64,000 nt of DNA. It comes from Nonomuraea basaltis (GTDB lineage Bacteria; Actinomycetota; Actinomycetes; Streptosporangiales; Streptosporangiaceae). The stretch is from assembly GCF_005893125.1 (NCBI RefSeq), contig NZ_VCJS01000035.1, forward strand, positions 1-64,000, in the 5' to 3' direction. The notes under the pieces are model-generated. The model saw only the letters and a program-made list of their open reading frames with translations, was not told where the DNA came from and did not search any database. Position numbers and translations under genes: made by a program. Shown one piece after another: positions 35,001-43,947 of this stretch (the stretch's first letter is position 1; each line of letters opens with the position of its first letter).

Positions 35001-38000
35001 CGGCGAGCCCCTGCCGGTTACCGCGTACCAGCGCTGACCGGACGGGGGCGGGGTCCCCGGCGCGCCGTAGCTCGCCCACGAGACGGTCAGCGATTCCGCC
35101 GGAGGTCGACCGTGCCGTGGTGAGGACGAGAGCGCCGTTGTCGTATCCACCGCGCTCGCCATCGGCCGGGCGAACCATAGCGGCGGCGTATCCCCGCAGT
35201 TGGTGAGCAACCGTCCTGATGGCGCCTTCGGTCTGCTCAGCCCACGAGGGGAAGTCTTCCAGGCAGACAAGCTCCATCTGGTCTTCCAAGTCGAATGGGC
35301 TTGGCAGATGCAGGGTTCGGGTGCCCTCCTTCAACCCCAGCCGCGATCGAAGGTAGGTCCACGAGCCTTCCACTCGAAGGGTGGCCGAGACGTAGTAGAC
35401 GCGCCGGAAAATATCCAGGAAGCGCTCCCATTCCAGGTCCTCGGGCAGTTCGACTGGAGAGGTCGCGAGTTGGAATCGATAGTTCCGTAGACTCCCCCGC
35501 AATACATCCAGCTCCTTCGCGTGGACGACGCGGTTTGATGTGCCCGGCGGCAATGCTCCGCGATCTGCGGAGCTTCCGATCTGGCCCTCCTCGCCGGCGG
35601 GCCGCACGCCATTGTGTGCGCATTCCCTGTGCTCGATTTCGGGCGAGAGGTCGGGCGCATCGGACGTGTCGTCGGCCTCGATCAGGTCGGTGTCGTCCGG
35701 GTCGCTCAGTTCCGCCGATTCCGCTAGCTCGTCGATAGCCGGCGGTTCATCGGTGCCGTCGAAAAAGGCCTTCAGGTCAGCGACGAGTGCCTGGGCAGCG
35801 GAACGCTGGGCCATCGTGCGGCTGATCAGCGCACTGACCCGTTCTTTGGCGTAGAAGTCGAGAGGTTGGATGGAGCGGTAGGCGCCGAGAGCTCCAACGA
35901 CAGCCTCGCACAGGCCAGCGAGCCGCTTCAGCAGGCCTGCGAGGGTGCCGACCCGGCCACGACCAGAGGAGCCGCCGAAGGGGCTCACGAGCGTAACGCT
36001 GCGTGAACCGACTGATGTGCCCGGCGAACGGGCGTCGAAGAGCTGGCTGGCCAGTTTGGGAAGACTTTCGTGATCGAGAAGGCCGTTTAGGTTCGCGACG
36101 GCATCATGTACCGCGGTGCGGCGCGGACCCGCCACTGCCTCGTGGAGCCAGGCCTCGAGCTCGGCGCGGAGGTCTTCGAGTGCTTGATAGTCCAGGACCG
36201 TGGTGAGCGTAGCGGTGGCGGCGTTCTCCAGCTCGTGGGCTTCGTCCACGACCAGCACGGTGTCTGCACCAAGCGTTTCCAACTGGTCGAGGTGGGCGAG
36301 GAGCAGGGCGTGATTCGCGAGAACCAGCCGCCGGGCGGCGAGGGCTTCGCGGACGGTCTCGGTGTGCAAGGAGACGGCGTTGTCCGGATCCTCGGCGTAG
36401 TCATCCGCATCGCCTTGCGAAAGGGTCGCCAACCAGATGTAGAACACAGGGCCCGCGTACTCGGCGAAGAACACCGGCACATCCACCGGGTCGACGGAGC
36501 GTGCCGCCCAAGAGGTGGACGGTACGTTTGCGGCACGCAACCGCAGGAACAGATAGATGAGTAGTTCCCGATAGCGCGGATCCGGGAGGAAGCGCCCTGC
36601 TGAGCCGGGCCTGACGCGCCGTCCGAGGCCAAGCACGGTAGCGTCCGCCAGGGCGAGCAGCAACGCTCTCAATGAGAGCCGATTCGCCTTGCCCTTCACC
36701 ACGTCGCTGAGGGCGAGAAGACCGGGAACCGCCTGCTCGAGCTGGATGAGATCATCAGCGAGTTGGGCCTGGAGTTGTTTGGTGTACGTCGTGACGATGG
36801 CGGTGTGCGCGGGGTGGGCGGCCAGCCAATCAACGACGGCCGCAAGGATCGCATAGCTCTTCCCCGTGCCGGTCGGCGCCTCGATCGCACCGCACGCGCC
36901 GGCATCGGCCCAGGAATGGAGGGCGGCTGCCATCTGTTCTTGGGCCGGCCGCTGCCGTACATGTTCGCCGTGGACCAGCGCCGCGAGTGCGACAGGGTCC
37001 ACTCTGCCATCGGGGCCGCGTAGATGGTCGGCGACGGCGAGTGTTGCAAGGCCCTTGCCGCTGCCTGGCCCGCGCAGCGGTGCTCTGTCGGCGAGGAGAT
37101 CGACGGCGAGCTGGGCGATCTCGGCGTGCGTGGTGGGAAGTTCTCTACCGAGCGCGCTTCCACCGCCCGCTAGCTCGCGCAACAGCTGCCAAGCCATCGA
37201 GTCGGGGCATGCAGAGGCGATCAGGTCTGCCAGCTCTTCCGGCCAGGAGGCCAGGGTGCGCGCGCCGAACACAAGCAGCCGGCCGAGCAACTCGGCATCG
37301 TCCGTTGCATCGTGCCATGAAAGGTCCTCGATCTCGACACCCAAGTCCTCGGCGAGGGTGGCGAGCCGGTGGGAGCCGGCCATAGGCCACAGGGCGAGAG
37401 CGAGATAGTAACCGTCGATCCGATGGCCGGGCAGATCCGGCAATCCCTCGCGAGCCAGCGCGTCGGCGAGCATTGGGAAGTCGGCGTCGGTTCCGTTGTA
37501 GGCGACAACGGCGTCCGCGCCGTCCAGGAAGGCAAGGAGATCTGTGAGGGCTTCGGCAGGCGAGATCGCTTCGGCGGCGTGCCGCTCACGCATCTGGACC
37601 GAATTGATCGTCCAGTCGCCGTCGGCGGGAAGTGTCAGCCAGCGCGTGAACCGGTTGCTGCCCGAAGTCCATGCCGGGTCAGCGCCACAGCGGACCGCGC
37701 CGATTTGAAAGATCCGCTTCTCCGTATAGGGCTCGCGGTCGGTGGTACGAACGACCGACTCCACATCGATGGCGACCGCTCGCAGTGCTCTGGGAGGTTT
37801 CCCTTCCGGCTCCGGAGCTTGGGAAGGTGCCGGTGTGAGGGTGCTTCCCGCTTGGCGCAGGATTCCGTCATCGTCGTTGATGTGCCCGGCCGTCACGGCC
37901 TCGTCGATGAGCAGGGACAGCCGGGAGTCAGGCTGGCGCGGGAATTTCGCTCGTGCTCGGGCGAGGAGCTCCGTACGGGTGAGCCCGCTGTCGCCGAGCA

Positions 38001-38040
38001 ACGCGAGAAGCTTGCGGGTATGGGGGGTGGGGCCGGTCAT
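32035..38040 (-). CDS. DEDDh exonuclease-DinG helicase-RecQ helicase fusion
   Basis: A 2,001-residue fusion. ATG 38040 (MTGPTPHT) has GAAGG upstream; a TTG 24 bases earlier is unlikely. Residues about 85-260 are a DEDDh 3'-5' exonuclease with D92-V-E94 and H243...D248. Residues about 370-1160 are a DinG-type helicase: P-loop APTGTGKS (K394), DEAH 599-602, and C-terminal motif QAVGRLIRS. Residues about 1240-1950 are a complete RecQ helicase: LLPTGFGKS (K1274), DEAH 1379-1382, QQIGRAGRDG, and a four-Cys zinc site (ending CSGADNRCSACW). DinG plus exonuclease is a known pairing; joining both to RecQ in one chain is unusual. It would unwind R-loops or forks in both polarities and trim 3' ends. Confidence 0.85.
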   Translation of the reverse strand: MTGPTPHTRKLLALLGDSGLTRTELLARARAKFPRQPDSRLSLLIDEAVTAGHINDDDGILRQAGSTLTPAPSQAPEPEGKPPRALRAVAIDVESVVRTTDREPYTEKRIFQIGAVRCGADPAWTSGSNRFTRWLTLPADGDWTINSVQMRERHAAEAISPAEALTDLLAFLDGADAVVAYNGTDADFPMLADALAREGLPDLPGHRIDGYYLALALWPMAGSHRLATLAEDLGVEIEDLSWHDATDDAELLGRLLVFGARTLASWPEELADLIASACPDSMAWQLLRELAGGGSALGRELPTTHAEIAQLAVDLLADRAPLRGPGSGKGLATLAVADHLRGPDGRVDPVALAALVHGEHVRQRPAQEQMAAALHSWADAGACGAIEAPTGTGKSYAILAAVVDWLAAHPAHTAIVTTYTKQLQAQLADDLIQLEQAVPGLLALSDVVKGKANRLSLRALLLALADATVLGLGRRVRPGSAGRFLPDPRYRELLIYLFLRLRAANVPSTSWAARSVDPVDVPVFFAEYAGPVFYIWLATLSQGDADDYAEDPDNAVSLHTETVREALAARRLVLANHALLLAHLDQLETLGADTVLVVDEAHELENAATATLTTVLDYQALEDLRAELEAWLHEAVAGPRRTAVHDAVANLNGLLDHESLPKLASQLFDARSPGTSVGSRSVTLVSPFGGSSGRGRVGTLAGLLKRLAGLCEAVVGALGAYRSIQPLDFYAKERVSALISRTMAQRSAAQALVADLKAFFDGTDEPPAIDELAESAELSDPDDTDLIEADDTSDAPDLSPEIEHRECAHNGVRPAGEEGQIGSSADRGALPPGTSNRVVHAKELDVLRGSLRNYRFQLATSPVELPEDLEWERFLDIFRRVYYVSATLRVEGSWTYLRSRLGLKEGTRTLHLPSPFDLEDQMELVCLEDFPSWAEQTEGAIRTVAHQLRGYAAAMVRPADGERGGYDNGALVLTTARSTSGGIADRLVGELRRAGDPAPVRSALVRGNRQGLAEFTDPEYGGGFLIGTKGLWQGVDIADPQRLSLVWINKLPFAPFGDPVIEARRAAEAVRAESLGLEDPERSATERYYLPMAALQLRQAVGRLIRSERHRGVVVISDRKLAGASALRRTYRRVFLGSLEPEILKPHLVTWEPGGGNVVPMTDAWRRIWQFFARHGLLDPDRASELSTDEVLDQHTTLPQTRAIRNLEMSREEVERLRSSGALADEVVQRAAAVAGLLRLQDGPAVLKPAQDRAIRAVADRHDLLGLLPTGFGKSYCFQLPALILPGVTLVVSPLVALMHDQALELNRSIGGAVRALVGPMRESNSRAGRTEVHEQLQGRHDHRIKIIYVSPERLCQSRFRELVRDAVREGIITRIAIDEAHTSIQWGDDFRPSFRRVERFLAELRVEHDLRVTALTATANDTVRTGLRERIFGLHEGGDDGDLVTVQESPIRPELAIHRRSIGSAGPAKVAALLEGVVREIDGHAIFYCLTVKEVVAVHAHLREHVGDGHVQVRRFHGRLTEAEKAAVMTEFREAPRQGEEGFVPLLVVATSAFGLGIDRPDVRTVFCVSPPTDLAALYQQIGRAGRDGGAPGTVNAGLALATNRGLRTVQFMTDRTLSASLARRMAVMVFDHHDGVLDVVAAADRLIGEDLEAGRIDAAKARESRTHDEYVEGVARVFTTLADLGAVEDLGDFPPRVAVAAGELSDPGGISDPLEEKLIATVLGLPAREGDLRRSALSVPDLDRHLAAEIDGYPDAIEHPAELWELLSDLHDRGRLDVSAAPSRRFITGVRTLRRGLPDGFHKALGRRTARAAAELDRLRDFFEDRGTCANRKFADYFGVAELPEGCCSGADNRCSACWDRRVDLPKGETKTGVALALNTAIRNLTASRGASTSQDGTLDRQIIALLWHVARGLSVQHLRLALRGEDSWFHAGRRQRVRLQRTITTSRYFGAAPRVTARRVEDSLARLEAAGTVVFVEGRWREIGNVRREAAWRAKETR

Positions 38041-38047
38041 CGCGCCT

Positions 38048-40744
38048 TCATTCGTCGTGAGCAAGCATCGGGGACTCTGGGTCGTCCGGGAGTTCGTCGG
38101 CGCGGTACTCGGGATGGTCGAGGTCTAGTTGGCGAGCCAGGTGTAGGGGCTCTGGATAGGTGGTCTGGCCGTCCCAGCCGCTCGTCTGCCGGCACAGGCG
38201 GGCGGCGGTGATGGCCAGCGCCTCCATTGCGATTTCCGGCAGTTCCCCGATCGGATACAGCTCCAGGGTGTTCATGGAGTACCAGGTACGGCGGGTCGCC
38301 GGCCCTTCTTCGGCACCCCATCGGGTCGTGAACTCGCCGAGCCTTCCCGAGCCCGCTCCGTCGAACTGCACGGGTACCCGGGACAGCCAGAACACTGGGT
38401 TGCCGAAGTCGGTCTCGACTCGGAACAGTCGGGTTGTGGTGCGCGATTCCGTGGCGGTTTGGCGGCCGTCGGCGTTGAGCCGCACTGTTGTGACGCTAAC
38501 GGGCCGGGGCGTCTCGGTCGGTTCCGCGTTGACTCGGACCGTGGCGACGGGTCGCTGGGCGACCGGCAGGGTCGAGCCGGGGAGCCAGGGACGGTCCAGG
38601 CCCGGGGTAGTCCCCTGCCGGTTGTTGAACAGCCCCGGCCAGGCACCACGGCTGGCGAACCCGTCAACGTAGATCACGTAGGGCACGCTGCGGAGCGTGG
38701 TGTCGGTGAGTGTGCCGAGGGCATGTTCGACGATGCCAACGAGCCGGGTGAGTTCATCGCGGCTACGGCTACCTGGCTCCAGCGCGACGGCGTGGAAGTG
38801 CGCGCACGCCAGTGGATAGGGTTCCCAGCGGGATCGATCGCGATGCGTCCAGGCCCACACCTTCCATGCGGTCTCATCCACGCCCGGAGGGATCAAAGCA
38901 GTGATCGTCACGACGAGCTTGGTCTTCCCGCCCCGTACCTGCTTGTTCTGCTGGCGCACGTGAATCCCGATGTGGGCGAGGCTCGTCGCGAGATGCTCAC
39001 CGATCCGTACTCCGGCGAGGGCATAGGTGAACCGGTCGTCGGCCAGGCCCGCAGAGCGGAGCAGATCGATCACTGCGGCTCGGGCAGGGTAGTCCTCATG
39101 TTTGGGCGGCTTCGCTCTCTTGCGCACTGGCTTGGGCTGATCGAGGAATTGGGACACGAGACCCAGTCGGGCGAGCAGCCGTCGCACCTGCGGTTTGGCG
39201 TCCTCCGCCTCGAGTTGTCCCCGTCGCTCGAGGAAGCGCTTGTAGGCCGCCCGTGCTTCCTGCTCGGTTTCCGGCTCGCTATCCTCAGGTTCGACGCGCG
39301 CGCTGTGGTCGGAGTCCGTCTCGCACAGAACAACCGTGAGGTCGCCCGGCGCCTGATGCAACACCGGGATCCGCTCCGCCAGGGAAGCTCGATCGATCTT
39401 GAGGCCGTGATCGAGAAGCTCCGGCGCGTGCATGACGGCTACCCTGATCTCGTCCGACACGGCGACGGCTGCCCCATCGGCTGGGTCCTTGCCCACCAGG
39501 TCCACGCCGAAGGCCGCACCTAGTTCGGTTAGCATCCGACGCCGGTTGATGTCCTTCGCCCAGAGACAGACGACAGTCAGCGACGTGTGTCCGTGGGTGC
39601 GCAGGGCGTCCGCGATGGCCCCCGCTTCGATCCGGCCCTGACGTGGCGCCGGGAACCGTCCTTTGACGACGCGTGTGCCGATCGCCCGGATCTCAGGGAA
39701 TGCCTCGTGGACGTGCCGGTGAAGGGCTCGGTGGAAGTGCATCCCGACGCCCCGGCCGATGGCGAACCGCCAGGACTTCGGCACCACTCCACGAACCCGC
39801 CCGGGCTCTGCTGCGTTAATCGCGAAGTCTTGGAGGTCGAGCACAGCGCGATCCATGCTGAGGGCGGCCAAGGTCTGTGCGGCTGGCCGGTTAACGTGCC
39901 GGGCGATCCTCCCATCAAGTGCCAGACGCACGAGGGGCGCTCCCACCGCCTTCTGTTCGACGAGTACCGAGCTCACGCCGCGCAGCGTCGGGCTGAGCCT
40001 CGTGGCGTTGCCTTCCAACAGCAACACTGGGTAGGCGATGTTCGGGACGGTCTTCAGCCGGGCCGTGATGCGCGCCATGGAGTATCGGGGTTCGGCCCTC
40101 TTGTCTTTGGTGCCCGGAACTGGTCGGAGCACAGTGCCGGGCCACAGGTCATCCCAGGCGTTGAGCGCACCGCTGGTGTCGTCGCGGAGGCGCACGGACC
40201 GGCCGTCCACCTCCCAGGGGTGCTCGGCAAGGGAGCGGGCGAAAGCCCAAACCCCGGTCGCGAACACCCAGCCGGGCGGATTCGGTTGAGTGAACCTTTC
40301 ATCGAGATACGTTCCCAGATGGACGTGTTCGGCCGGCGTGGCGGCGGCGATCTCCGCGAGTTCGCAGGGCCGGTCAAGGTCGGGCTCCTCACCGAGGGAG
40401 AAGGCACGGAACAGCGTGAACGTGTCGAGGACGTCCTGTTCGTCGAGGTCCATCTCGGTGACGAGTTCGCCCTTGCTGGGGTCGAAGTGGACATGCCCGC
40501 CGAGCAGGCCGCGCATTGCCAGTGACACCGCGGAGTGTGCGGGCTGGACGTCTCTGCCACACCTGGCCTTGTAGGCGCTGTCAAAGGCCCACCACGCCCG
40601 CCGGAACTCCTCAGGCAGCCGTCTGATTTGGACCGTTCCGGCCAGGTCGGGGGTGAACCGGAAGGCCAGGACGTTCAGTCGGCTCATGCTGTCGGGCATC
40701 GGCTGCCGCTCCTCTTTGAGCGCTCGTGTGGGAAGGGCAATCAC
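38048..40744 (-). CDS. pPIWI-RE protein (prokaryotic PIWI with R-E signature)
   Basis: An 898-residue protein. GTG 40744 overlaps the upstream helicase stop (GTGA); ATG 40699 with GAGGAG upstream is an alternative. The N-terminal ~400 residues match the DUF3962-type X domain of this family, a MID-like segment follows (LTVVCLWAKD...), and the C-terminal ~300 residues are the RNase H-like PIWI domain: IYVDGFASRG, ETDFGNPVFWLSR, then TWYSMNTLELYP and YPEPLHLAR, the family's characteristic end. pPIWI-RE proteins are predicted nucleic-acid-guided or R-loop-binding nucleases. Whether all catalytic acids are present cannot be settled by eye. Neighbours (helicase, nuclease) are the standard partners. 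Confidence 0.82.
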   Translation of the reverse strand: MIALPTRALKEERQPMPDSMSRLNVLAFRFTPDLAGTVQIRRLPEEFRRAWWAFDSAYKARCGRDVQPAHSAVSLAMRGLLGGHVHFDPSKGELVTEMDLDEQDVLDTFTLFRAFSLGEEPDLDRPCELAEIAAATPAEHVHLGTYLDERFTQPNPPGWVFATGVWAFARSLAEHPWEVDGRSVRLRDDTSGALNAWDDLWPGTVLRPVPGTKDKRAEPRYSMARITARLKTVPNIAYPVLLLEGNATRLSPTLRGVSSVLVEQKAVGAPLVRLALDGRIARHVNRPAAQTLAALSMDRAVLDLQDFAINAAEPGRVRGVVPKSWRFAIGRGVGMHFHRALHRHVHEAFPEIRAIGTRVVKGRFPAPRQGRIEAGAIADALRTHGHTSLTVVCLWAKDINRRRMLTELGAAFGVDLVGKDPADGAAVAVSDEIRVAVMHAPELLDHGLKIDRASLAERIPVLHQAPGDLTVVLCETDSDHSARVEPEDSEPETEQEARAAYKRFLERRGQLEAEDAKPQVRRLLARLGLVSQFLDQPKPVRKRAKPPKHEDYPARAAVIDLLRSAGLADDRFTYALAGVRIGEHLATSLAHIGIHVRQQNKQVRGGKTKLVVTITALIPPGVDETAWKVWAWTHRDRSRWEPYPLACAHFHAVALEPGSRSRDELTRLVGIVEHALGTLTDTTLRSVPYVIYVDGFASRGAWPGLFNNRQGTTPGLDRPWLPGSTLPVAQRPVATVRVNAEPTETPRPVSVTTVRLNADGRQTATESRTTTRLFRVETDFGNPVFWLSRVPVQFDGAGSGRLGEFTTRWGAEEGPATRRTWYSMNTLELYPIGELPEIAMEALAITAARLCRQTSGWDGQTTYPEPLHLARQLDLDHPEYRADELPDDPESPMLAHDE

Positions 40745-43700
40745 TGGACGTCCTTAGGGTCGATACCGGCGACGTCCTTGAGCAGGGAGGTCAGTGCTGA
40801 TCCGTAGACCGACCTCATGTCGGCGCGAGTCTGGTCGGGCCAGTCGGCATACATACGGCGGATGATGCTCGCCATGTCGCTTCGCCAGCTCTTGTCGTGG
40901 ATGGCGTGGTCGACGAGGAAGAGCCGCATGTCGGTGCCACCGCGGCGGGCGCGCCCGGCGAGCTGGATGAGGTCGACGATGACACCCGCGACAACCTCTT
41001 GCTGCAAATCGTCGTCCTGGTTGCGGAAATGCGGCGCCGCCCGTAGAACTTGGTAGAGCCGTTCACGTGAGCGATTCCGGGCCGCTGCCAGCGTGTCAGC
41101 AGGGCAGGCAGACGGCGTGATCCCCTTGTGCCCTGCGGCGTTGACGCTGGCGAACATCTCGGCGGGATCCGACATCAACGCGAGTGGGCGGACGCATAGG
41201 AAGATCGCGGACAGGGCGGAGCGAATACCGATGACGATGTTCAGCCCGCGGGTGATACGGGCCATGGGTGCGATCAGGATGTTGCCGTGTGCAGGGAAGT
41301 CTTCGAACTCGTCCGCCGTAAGCGTGTGCACACCGCGGCGTAGCTGGAACTGCCCCAAGAGTGCCTCGCGTCGCTTCGGCTCCGACGGGACCGCGACGCA
41401 CAGGCCATCTCGGTAACCAACTGCTCGTGTGATGCCACGCGCCAGGTCCAGGCACTGCTCGTAGGAGTTCACAGCCAGCGCTACTCTCGCGCGGTCGAGA
41501 TCGTCGCAGCGCATCTCTTCCAGGAGGGGGACGAGGTGCGTCTCATAAAGCCGCTCCCCCATCTCCACCAGTTCGCCGCGCTTGGCCTGTTTGGGCAGGC
41601 CAGAGATCTGGATGTAGTCCGACCCCCGCATTACCCGGCCGTCGCGGACGGTGATGGCATCCTCGGCAGCGTCCGTCATCCACCAGGCCAGCGGTGAGTG
41701 AATATGTTCGCGGACCGCTCCAGGGAAGAACGCCGTTGCCGATAGCCCCAGGACGATCCGTTCATGACCGCACAGGGTGAGCCCGACTGTCGCACCGAGC
41801 TGGGCGGTATAGGCGTGGGGGTCGCCGGTGATCGTCTGCAGGGACAATTCGGTGGAGCCCTCCGGGTCGGTAAGGCCGGCGAATCGGAACCCCACCAGCG
41901 CGTAGCCGAGCGGCCCATAGGGGAAGGGGCCTTTGAGTGCGAAAGCGGCCAGGCCGTCGACGAATTCACGGGCCGACGGCAGATCGACCGCGCGGAGTCG
42001 TGACGCTTCGCCCTGGAGCTCCCGAACGTGGTGTTGGAGCGCGGCGAACCACGCTTTGAGGATCATCTGGGTGACGTGCCCGGCACGTTTTTTCTTATCG
42101 GATACGACGGTGCTCAACAGGTCGTCCAGCTGAAGCCTCGCTTCATTCAGGGACTCCTCGTTTGGATGGCTGAGCAGCGTCTGGAGGATCTCCTTGGCGG
42201 GAGCGAGCGGTTCGGCGGGTGAGTCAATGGCCCGCACATTCCGATCGGGCTCGTAGTCGGGGAACAGCGAGTCGAGTCGCCGGTAGGTCTCAGCGGTCAG
42301 GATGGTGTCCTCAGGAACTCCGAACAGCGCGTCGATAAGGTTGCGGTCATAGGCGTTTGGCAGCTGCCATTTAGTGGTGTGGACGCCTTGCAGGACGCCG
42401 GGGAGCCGGAGTGCTCCGTCCGCGACGAAGTTGACCAGTTGGTCGGACAGCTCCCGGAGCCTGCTCAGGGCAGGTGTGATCCTCAGGGAGTCCCGGATGG
42501 GAATGCGAGCTCGGTCGTCGTCGAGCCGTTTGAGAGGGATCTCCTCCCACCGGGCCCGGGACGACAGCGTCATCTCGCGGGCGCAGACATCAACAGCTGT
42601 GGACTGGAACTGGTCGATCTCATCGATGATGACGACATCGAAGACACTCAGCAGAAACTCTGCGGCCGCCATCCGGTCTCTGGGCCGCCCGTCGAGCTCT
42701 AGGGCCGTATGGAGCTTGCCTCTGAGGAAGTAATGATGATTGGTGACGACGACCCCGGCGGTCACCGCCGCCCTCGTCTGCGTGAACTTTGGGCAGGTTG
42801 GCTTCCATGGGCAGACGCGGCTCTCCCTACCGGTCCCGCTCTTGCTGTCCGGCCGATGAAGTTCACACGGTTCGGTACCAGGCTTGGGACGGGACGCGGG
42901 ATCGATCAGTTCCGACAGGGCGCACCCATAGCTGACTTGGTCGAGGCGCCACCGGGTTCCTTCGTCCCAGTCCTCTTCGATTCCAGCGTTCTCGGCCACC
43001 TTTATCGCCCGCTCGTGTAAGCGGTTCGGGGACATAAGTGGGGTACAGCCAGCTTTTACATCGAGCAGGTCGAGGTCGTCGGCGATCTCACGAGCGGTGC
43101 CGAGGCTGGATTCGATGGTAGGGACGATGACCGCCACGCGGATGTCCCGTTGCGCCAGGTGGACGGCGAGCACCCGCATCAGCACGCTCTTACCTGTGCC
43201 GGTGGGTGCATTGAGAATGCGTAGCAGCCCACTCACCAGGACCAGGTCCTTTTTGAGTGGTCCGTCCGTGGTGCGCAGGCTGGCGAACAGCTTGTCCAGC
43301 GTGGCGTGAAGGTAGGGTGTGCGGTCGGGCCGAAGGGCGTCGAGTTGCTCAGCAAGGGAGAGAAGGTCGGAGATCCGCACTTTCAGGTTCGCCCGATACG
43401 GCGCCTTGGAGACGGCGGGCAGCGGCCCGGTGACGGCCACAGCACCGGGGAAATGCGGGATAGTGACCTCGACGTTCTCTCCAGCTCGTCCGTCTCGAGA
43501 GCGTCGTAGCCACCACGGGCCGGGAGTTGCGACCTGAAGCGCGCTGCCCTTGGGCGGACCAGCCTCAAGCTCAGCGAACAGCCGCGTAGCGAATCCGGCG
43601 AGGTCGCCGCCGAGCACCGGTCGCGCGCCCCTGCGGTCCTCCGTCAGCCGGAACGAGTCGATCCGTGGGCTCTCGGCGGAGAGTACGTGCAGCATGGTAC

Positions 43701-43947
43701 GACTGAAGACGGTGGGATTGGCGAACCGCTCCGGCCGCAATGCGAGGAGGCGGCCGAATCGCTGTTTTTCCTCGTAGGTGAGGCTTTCCCAGCCATCCCA
43801 ACAGTGCAGATGGCCCGACAGCAGGAACGCGGCGTCGGTGAACCGGGCGATCTCATCGTCACCGTCAGGGAAGTATTGCGCCGCCAGCGCCAGCGCCAAC
43901 TCGGCGACCTTGAGTGAGGTGTCCGTCTCTGCGCGCTTCACGGCCAT
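40741..43947 (-). CDS. DinG-like superfamily 2 helicase of the pPIWI-RE core
   Basis: A 1,068-residue protein. ATG 43947 is chosen because it overlaps the upstream gene by only 10 bases. The N-terminal 240 residues lack known motifs. P-loop NAPTGTGKSVL has K253. A four-Cys cluster (CALSEL, CELHRP, CPWKPTC between about residues 365 and 415) is placed as the Fe-S site of XPD/DinG helicases. Walker B IIDEID is near 440; the C-terminal motor lobe includes RITRGLNI and AGRARRGG. DinG-type helicases unwind RNA-DNA hybrids with 5'-3' polarity. It is coupled on both sides to its partner genes. Confidence 0.82.
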   Translation of the reverse strand: MAVKRAETDTSLKVAELALALAAQYFPDGDDEIARFTDAAFLLSGHLHCWDGWESLTYEEKQRFGRLLALRPERFANPTVFSRTMLHVLSAESPRIDSFRLTEDRRGARPVLGGDLAGFATRLFAELEAGPPKGSALQVATPGPWWLRRSRDGRAGENVEVTIPHFPGAVAVTGPLPAVSKAPYRANLKVRISDLLSLAEQLDALRPDRTPYLHATLDKLFASLRTTDGPLKKDLVLVSGLLRILNAPTGTGKSVLMRVLAVHLAQRDIRVAVIVPTIESSLGTAREIADDLDLLDVKAGCTPLMSPNRLHERAIKVAENAGIEEDWDEGTRWRLDQVSYGCALSELIDPASRPKPGTEPCELHRPDSKSGTGRESRVCPWKPTCPKFTQTRAAVTAGVVVTNHHYFLRGKLHTALELDGRPRDRMAAAEFLLSVFDVVIIDEIDQFQSTAVDVCAREMTLSSRARWEEIPLKRLDDDRARIPIRDSLRITPALSRLRELSDQLVNFVADGALRLPGVLQGVHTTKWQLPNAYDRNLIDALFGVPEDTILTAETYRRLDSLFPDYEPDRNVRAIDSPAEPLAPAKEILQTLLSHPNEESLNEARLQLDDLLSTVVSDKKKRAGHVTQMILKAWFAALQHHVRELQGEASRLRAVDLPSAREFVDGLAAFALKGPFPYGPLGYALVGFRFAGLTDPEGSTELSLQTITGDPHAYTAQLGATVGLTLCGHERIVLGLSATAFFPGAVREHIHSPLAWWMTDAAEDAITVRDGRVMRGSDYIQISGLPKQAKRGELVEMGERLYETHLVPLLEEMRCDDLDRARVALAVNSYEQCLDLARGITRAVGYRDGLCVAVPSEPKRREALLGQFQLRRGVHTLTADEFEDFPAHGNILIAPMARITRGLNIVIGIRSALSAIFLCVRPLALMSDPAEMFASVNAAGHKGITPSACPADTLAAARNRSRERLYQVLRAAPHFRNQDDDLQQEVVAGVIVDLIQLAGRARRGGTDMRLFLVDHAIHDKSWRSDMASIIRRMYADWPDQTRADMRSVYGSALTSLLKDVAGIDPKDVQ

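Noticed and set aside
38048..40744. Classical long-A prokaryotic Argonaute
   Set aside because: No PAZ region, and the C-terminal signature (NTLELYP, PLHLA) is that of the pPIWI-RE family.
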